DNA of 64,000 bases from Hysterangium stoloniferum. Taxonomy: Eukaryota > Basidiomycota > Agaricomycetes > Hysterangiales > Hysterangiaceae. This document shows, in pieces, positions 58,667 through 64,000 of the stretch (positions are counted from its first letter, which is position 1; the number at the start of each line of letters is the position of its first letter). Made by a program: the position numbers and the translations under genes. The stretch spans positions 496,001-560,000 of the forward strand of contig WHVD01000023.1 of NCBI GenBank assembly GCA_015178975.1, read 5' to 3'. The notes under the pieces were generated by a model. That model saw only the letters and a program-made list of their open reading frames with translations. It was not told the DNA's origin and did no database searches.

Positions 58667-58852
58667 TCACAGATTCTTCCTCATTTCTCCTCCTATCTTG
58701 TCATGTGAAGAATGGGTTGATGCAAGCAGTGTTGATGTGTGCTGTTTGGGCAAGTGATGAACTCTATGAGGACCTTGACAAGTGATGATGCAAACTGCAA
58801 GTGAGGCAGAGACAAGGACAAGGATAGTGAGGATGGTGGTGAAAAACTGCAT
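58667..58852 (-). CDS. Possible 61-residue small secreted protein
   Basis: ATG 58852 on the minus strand. MQFFTTILTILVLVSASLA looks like a signal peptide; the remainder is short and His/Ser/Lys-rich. No homology recognised, no intron, and the neighbourhood is repeat-rich, so chance is a real possibility. I chose the internal ATG because the longer frame from 58900 would put the hydrophobic stretch away from the N-terminus. Confidence 0.25.
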   Translation of the reverse strand: MQFFTTILTILVLVSASLAVCIITCQGPHRVHHLPKQHTSTLLASTHSSHDKIGGEMRKNL

Positions 58853-58899
58853 TGTAAATTTCTGCTTTTCCTTGGATGTACATTGCACATGGTTGTGCA

Positions 58900-60436
58900 T
58901 ATTGAGCTTCGTTGTTTGCCGATGTTGAAATCAATGCTGACTGAAGTTGCTAGCAGGTTCTGGGTGCATGGATGGTGTTGAATGTGGTGCAAAGGATGCA
59001 GCTCCAATAAGATAATGGAGCAGACACAGCTGTCCCGAAATGGAGGATATCTGAAAACTATTAAGTATACCAAATTCTAATATACTCTAAAGGTCATTTA
59101 AACATCTGGGATGTGATTCAAACATAATTTGGTTTTTAAAACTTTCAAAAAGTTTTAAACTCTCTCATACATTACAAACTAATGAATCTTTCTGGACACG
59201 AGTAGACAATAAAAAAAATTAGTAGTTTGAAACACTAATACTTTTAAAAAATAGATACCTTTAAATAGTCCATTCCATGCATATGTATATCATTGGCACC
59301 TCTAAATACATATGTATTACTTCAGAATAGACCTGTCAATCTAAACAGATTTCTACTTGATTCAACATACCCAGAATATATAGGGGGTTTTACTTAATAA
59401 AGACAGCTGTGGTATGAAAAATTTCCAATAATATTTTACATATTTTACATGGAAATAACTTCATTACAACTTTTAAAAAACAAAGTACTAATAAAAGTAT
59501 TAGTAGGCATCTGTAAAAGGAAGGAAATTATATACAATGGAATTTGTTAAATAACTATGGGTTGTATAAGATGTAATATGGAGAACTATTTCTGATGGTT
59601 GTTTTTTGATGATATAATTGTTTCAGAATAGATATCACTATTTAAAGATGGAGTTTTGTAAAAATAAGACTTTTATTAGTAAAAATAAGACTTTTATTAG
59701 TAAAAATAAGACTTTTATTAGTAAAAATAAGACTTTTATTAGTAAATATTTGAGATTATAGTAATTATAAACACTCTCCAATAGAGTTGGTTAAACATTG
59801 AAGGGTGTTGGGACATTGGTGGGTGGCAGATGTGATACCAGCCCCACGATGTGCTGAGTAGTGGACAGATGCGAATAGATGCAATGATGCACCAAAGTGG
59901 AGCAATGGTCGTTGAAAGGAATGTTGAAGGGTGGCAGATGTGATATGTGCTGTAGTGGGTAGACGTGGCAATGTGTTGTAGTGGGACAGACACGAAGCAC
60001 AAGCAGTTCGACAAGGAGAGGAGGTAGTCCGAGTTGGGCTCTCCTTCTGTCTCCGAGCGAGCGAGTAATGGTGTAGATGGAAGGTGAGATATAGGAGTAG
60101 TGTGCAGTAGTAGCCTCTTTTCTTCGTCCGTCAGTTGTGGTAGTGATGAGGCCTCGAGGTGAGAGGAGCACGTTCAGTGTCTGTATACCAGTATTGCTTT
60201 CTGAAGAGTGCAAGTCGGTGATAATGGGCATTGAGGTAGAGGGTGGGTGGTGTGAGTGTGGTGTCTGAGAAGGAGTCTACAAGGAGAGGAGGTAGTTCAA
60301 GGTGGCGTCTCCTTCTTGTTTCCTGATGGGTAAGTAATGGTGTTGGTGTGTCGGTTAAGCGAGGCAGGATGGACAGTTCACAGGTGTGGGCCAAGCATGG
60401 GACAGTTCAATTGGTTCGACAATAATGTTGTATAAC
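58900..60436. other. AT-rich intergenic stretch, no gene
   Basis: 59080-59760 is very AT-rich with nothing recognised except a 21-bp tandem repeat. 59760-60430 contains two copies of a roughly 75-bp dispersed repeat (60009-60080 and 60278-60345; a third at 57803-57875), which on the minus strand read ...RRR-x2-L-x-LPPLLV. Confidence 0.5.
59659..59742. repeat. 21-bp perfect tandem repeat, 4 copies
   Basis: TAAAAATAAGACTTTTATTAG repeated head to tail without spacers. Confidence 0.95.
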
Positions 60437-61684
60437 TGTGAGGTAGCAGCTTTATCTCATAAAGTTCTCTTAATTTTCTCTGAATTATTTAATATTTTCT
60501 CGAATTTATTGTATTTTTATTATATTCTATTGTGAAATATAAGGCTTAGTTCATATTTTAACTTCGCATAATAATAATATATATGAGCTCATATTATGCT
60601 ATTATATCTTAGTTTATTTATTATAATTTTTAACTAATTATTTATATTTTATTTACTTAGTTATTGCCTTTCGGCACATTGCTTGCTCCAATGTGCGCAT
60701 TTCTGGAGTCACGTGACCTATTAGATAAGCCTCCAGTGTCGGGATATCACACAAGTCACGGATGTGACTACTCGAGTCATTATTTGATTCTGCCGACTCA
60801 TCAATTGCTTCCATCCCGGGACCGCGGCCTTGAACCTTCATGTTCAAGCCAAAGGTTGGAACCCTTGTCTCAGAGAGAGGAATCACATGGTAAATAAAGG
60901 GTAAAAAATAAGTAGAATATGAGGTCATTATGACCTAAATAATGACCTCATAAATGATTAAATATTTAGTTATCAAAATGTATATAAGGAGGGCCAAGTT
61001 TCCAATAAAATCAATCTATCTCACACATATTTTACTGCACAGCTCAGAAGCTTATCTAATCATCCTAAGGACAATAATAGCCTTAGTCTGATACACTAAC
61101 TGCAAGCACCTACACTTGCAGAATCTTGAATCTTTGTCAGCAACTCTTGAACTTAGCTAATCATCTAAGTTCCCCACCTCACAGCTACCCTTTAGGCTTA
61201 TTAATTACATAATAACCCTAATAGGTATTCTTACTGAAATCCCTGCCAATGCTAGATTATTCAAGGCCCAGCCCTAAGTTTATTGAATTAATCAAGTACA
61301 AGCACTCAAATAATCCAACACACATTATTCTCTCTATTAATAAATTATTTAACACCTTGTTAAATAACTATTAATAGTTACAAATACACATACAAGAATC
61401 CGAAGCTTTATATCAACTCTCTGCTAAGTTACTGCACATATACTCAGCTTCTTGCTCCTATTCTCAAGGAATAGTTCTTTTATTTGCTAAAAGAGTCATA
61501 TATTGTTCTATTAAACCTTTCAATAATCAAAATCAGCATTGATTTGAGTTGTTTAAGCTTCATAGCACAGCTCATTAATCTATCAGTATTTAAATTACTG
61601 GACCTTTGCTTGTTGTATTGTTGAAGCTTTGTGACACTGTAGCATATATTGAGCTATCTAAGAGAAACCCCTGAATACATTACA
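60437..61684 (+). mobile_element. Solo LTR, family B, copy 3
   Basis: TGTGAGGTAGC...ATACATTACA, about 1.25 kb, flanked by ATAAC (60432-60436) and AAAAC (61685-61689), one mismatch. Uninterrupted, and therefore useful as the reference length for the family. Confidence 0.8.
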
Positions 61685-61884
61685 AAAACCAATAGACAGT
61701 GGCAAGTGTGATACTGGCAGCAAGTGTGTGCAATTATGAGTGCAACTGCAAGTGTGACACGAAGTTGAAGTTATGATTATGAGGTGTTTCAAAATGGCGG
61801 TTGACGACGACGGCAAAGATGGTGACTTGTATGTGCAATAACTCGAAGGTGTTGAATGTGGGTGAAATCAGCACAATGATAAAT
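61685..61884. other. Short spacer, no feature
   Basis: Contains AAGTGTGATACTGGCAGC/AAGTGTGTGCAATTATGAG-like words only. Confidence 0.4.
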
Positions 61885-62150
61885 TGTTGGGATAACACCG
61901 TAAAACCTTATCATCACATGTTAGGCACATACACGGTCATCGTTCCCCGTGTGGTATTTAAACTGCATAGTTACAACATTTACACCTCAGTCCGTTATAC
62001 ACTAATACGAGACTGAGGTGAGTGTTGCTCTGCGTAATATTTCTTTTACCCTTATATTAATTGTATGTATCAGATACATATAGGTATATACAATACAGTC
62101 CGTTATACACTAATACGAGACTGAGATACATATAGAGTTACCTTTTAACA
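61885..62150 (+). mobile_element. 5' LTR of copia element 3
   Basis: 266 bp, TGTTGGGATAACACC...CCTTTTAACA. Carries a 30-bp direct repeat (CAGTCCGTTATACACTAATA...) at about 61988 and 62096. Confidence 0.85.
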
Positions 62151-62165
62151 GGTTATGGGCCCCGA
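62151..62165 (+). promoter_or_regulatory. Primer binding site of copia element 3
   Basis: GGTTATGGGCCCCGA directly after the LTR. GGTTATGGGCCC is complementary to the anticodon stem-loop region (GGGCCCATAACC) of eukaryotic initiator tRNA-Met, the half-tRNA priming known for Ty1/copia elements. Confidence 0.7.
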
Positions 62166-62226
62166 CTCGTCTATATAGACTACTTATACATTTGTGACGA
62201 GTTAGACTGTAACTCTTTTTTTTTAA

Positions 62227-63102
62227 ATGGCCACCCCTGTGACAGCCTCTGCAGATGAGCTTGCACCCTCAATTACCGCACTTCGCACCAATCTCACTTA
62301 CTCTGGCCCTAAACTAGATAAACTTCAATCTAACTATCAAGCATGGCTTCGTGCCGCCACTCTATTCTTAACCTTAACTGGTTTCTACGGCTATGCCAAG
62401 GGCACAATCACTCAACCTGGTCCTGAGCACCCCCGGGCCTGAGCCAACTGGGACAGCAATAACTCTCTCACAGCTGCTCTCATTGCCTCCACCATCGAAT
62501 CGACTGAATGGGAATATATTGACTTGGACCTTGGCGCAAAATCCTGCTGGGATACCCTTCTAACCTGCCACAAAAGCCAGGGACCCATTCGTCAGGTTCA
62601 ACTGCTCCAAACGGCCCTTCTCAGCCAATTCTCCCATGGTACTCCATTGCCTACAACAGCCGAAGCAATCTGTGCCTCTGTTGACCGTGCGTACGACATG
62701 GGTGATATCTCACGGGACCTCTTCAAATGTATCGCCTTACTCAACGCCTTGGGCACTGATTTTCAACACCTGCGTTCTATCATTACCCGTGACATATCCC
62801 AGTCCACTACAACAAAACCCTTCACTTCCGTACAACTCCATTCTTACTTGGACAGTGAGCAGGCATTGATGACCTCCGATACCACTAAGCATTCCACCAC
62901 TGCTAACTCCATCGCTTTGACCGCATCCAAGTCTGACAGTCCACCTGTCTGCTCTAATTGTAAGAGACGACGCCACACTGTCGACTATTGTGTGGCACCC
63001 GGTGGTGGAATGGCTGGCAAAAGCATTGAGGAAACCAAACTCGCCAGGCTCCGTGATTGTGGGGTTGCACAGTTAAAACCTTCCCCCTCCACTCACTCCT
63101 AA
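62227..63102 (+). pseudogene. Copia gag, one in-frame stop
   Basis: ATG 62227 (MATPVTASADELAPS). A single TGA at 62440 (after HPRA) interrupts an otherwise continuous frame that ends at 63102. Contains the gag helical core (YQAWLRAATLFLTL; CWDTLLTCHKSQGPIRQVQL; FSHGTPLPTTAEAI) and a zinc knuckle CSNCKRRRHTVDYC (C-x2-C-x4-H-x4-C). Pol continues in another frame after the C-rich stretch near 63080, either by a real frameshift mutation or by programmed frameshifting. The least decayed gag of the window. Confidence 0.85.
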
Positions 63103-64000
63103 CCCCGTCCCCGTCTCAAAAATTCCTGTCCATGTGAAGGGCGCTGATGGTCGCACATACATTGCACAAATGAATCCTTCCGACGTATCCATTTTGCATA
63201 CTACTGCCCCAGATTTCACTGGGATCGTTGCCCCTCCATCGCACACTATCCCCTCGCCCCCACTTACACTGGATACTGTTGAGTACGATGGCTGGATTGT
63301 CCTTGAGGAGGAGCTGAAAACTACCGTGGATTGGAACAAGCACAGTCAACCATCTCCCACCGTCCTGAGCGCCTCTACTGTCCAACCATTATCACAAACA
63401 AACCAAACTCCATTATCTACGGAGTCTCACCCCTTTTGGTTGGATAGCGGTGCAACTATACACATATCACCTGATCAAGCTGACTTCATCACCTTAAGAG
63501 CCGTCACACCTCGTTCTGTAAGAGGTTTAGGAGGATCATCTATATGGGCCATTGGAATAGGCGATATCAAAATACGTCTAGGCCGAGGATCCCACATCCT
63601 TCTTCAGGACGTGCTATACATCCCTGAAGCAGTTGTATGCTTAATCTTGGTTCGATGCCTAACTCGCGACTCCAATGTTATTGCACATTTCGATCATGAC
63701 TCTTGTTGGCTCAACACCAAGTCATCTAACTCCATAATTGCCCACGGCTCCTTACTCCTACACAAAAACCTTTACTCATTGATGCTACAATCTGCACAAG
63801 TGGAACATGCTCTCATCACGCAAAATCTACCCACTCTCGGGACTTGGCACTGCTGCCTTGGGCATGCTAACTACAAATCCATCACTGACATGCTCAACAA
63901 TGGCCTGATCAAAGGTGCACGACCAACCTCAACTACTGCCCCCCCCCAAATGTGACTCATGTATCATTGGAAAGCAGACGAAGTCTCCTGTTCCAAAAAT
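63103..64000 (+). pseudogene. Copia protease and integrase N-terminus, runs off right edge
   Basis: Frame 63134-63955. Aspartic protease PFWLDSGATIH (catalytic Asp) at about residues 100-110, then the GIGDIKIRLG and HILLQDVLYIP strands. GAG-pre-integrase TWHCCLGHANYKSITDM holds the H...H of the integrase zinc finger. The two cysteines (CDSCIIGKQTK) follow in another frame after a run of nine C (63939-63947), so a homopolymer slip or sequencing error breaks the frame there. The catalytic core, RT and RNase H lie beyond the window. Confidence 0.85.

Noticed and set aside
59659-59742. CRISPR-like array
   Set aside because: The 21-bp repeats abut without spacers; simple tandem repeat in a eukaryotic setting.
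295-63955. Genuine virus or prophage-like content
   Set aside because: All RT/integrase/gag motifs belong to endogenous fungal LTR or DIRS-type retroelements with broken frames; no envelope, capsid or phage module is visible.

Overview
The window looks like a transposon-packed, probably subtelomeric or otherwise gene-poor accessory stretch of a filamentous fungus, most likely an Agaricomycete (basidiomycete). The grounds are short 47-67 bp GT-AG introns with CTRAY branch sites, a SUR7/PalI-family membrane protein, a small secreted SH3-like protein, a Zn-cluster/coiled-coil gene of a type common in mushroom genomes, and the mix of Ty3 chromoviruses, Ty1/copia elements, a DIRS-group (Ngaro-like) element and Tc1/mariner elements. 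Nothing bacterial or viral is visible. Most long reading frames are transposon relics or antisense shadows. I see only two intact host gene types, and both are multiplied by large duplications.

Layout. 1-6350: minus-strand Ty3-type gag with its 5' LTR, several solo LTRs, a broken Zn-cluster gene (3775-4711) and a truncated chromovirus integrase/chromodomain (4819-6350). 6485-16632: inverted repeat 1, whose inner arms (8455-10366 and 12032-13942) each carry one intact three-motif gene for a 116-residue secreted SH3-like protein, facing away from a 1.67 kb spacer. The outer arms are interrupted by later insertions. 16633-37759: a copia RT scrap, then inverted repeat 2. Its two 7,284 bp arms (16888-24171 and 30476-37759) align without a single gap (coordinates sum to 54,647) around a 6.3 kb spacer of LTR elements. 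Each arm holds one intact six-exon PalI/SUR7-like gene. 37760-43751: a third, direct copy of the SH3 locus, split by a Ngaro-like retroelement with A1...B1-A2-B2 split direct repeats. 43752-55312: a Tc1 relic with a solo LTR inside it, a decayed copia element, and a stack of nested insertions. 55368-61684: Tc1 relic, LTRs, minisatellites and AT-rich filler. 61885-64000: the best preserved copia element (5' LTR, primer binding site, gag, protease, start of integrase), running off the window end.

The most notable signal is a pair of short (128 and 245 bp) elements with TGTTA...TAACA ends and 5-bp target duplications, exactly like LTR-retrotransposon LTRs, but each enclosing a tRNA-derived block with intact A and B boxes. 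The unoccupied target site of each is present elsewhere in this same window, so the boundaries are exact. Target-site duplications and empty sites also allow many other insertions to be bounded and put in relative order. I have no similarity searches behind any name; family names rest on motifs read directly.
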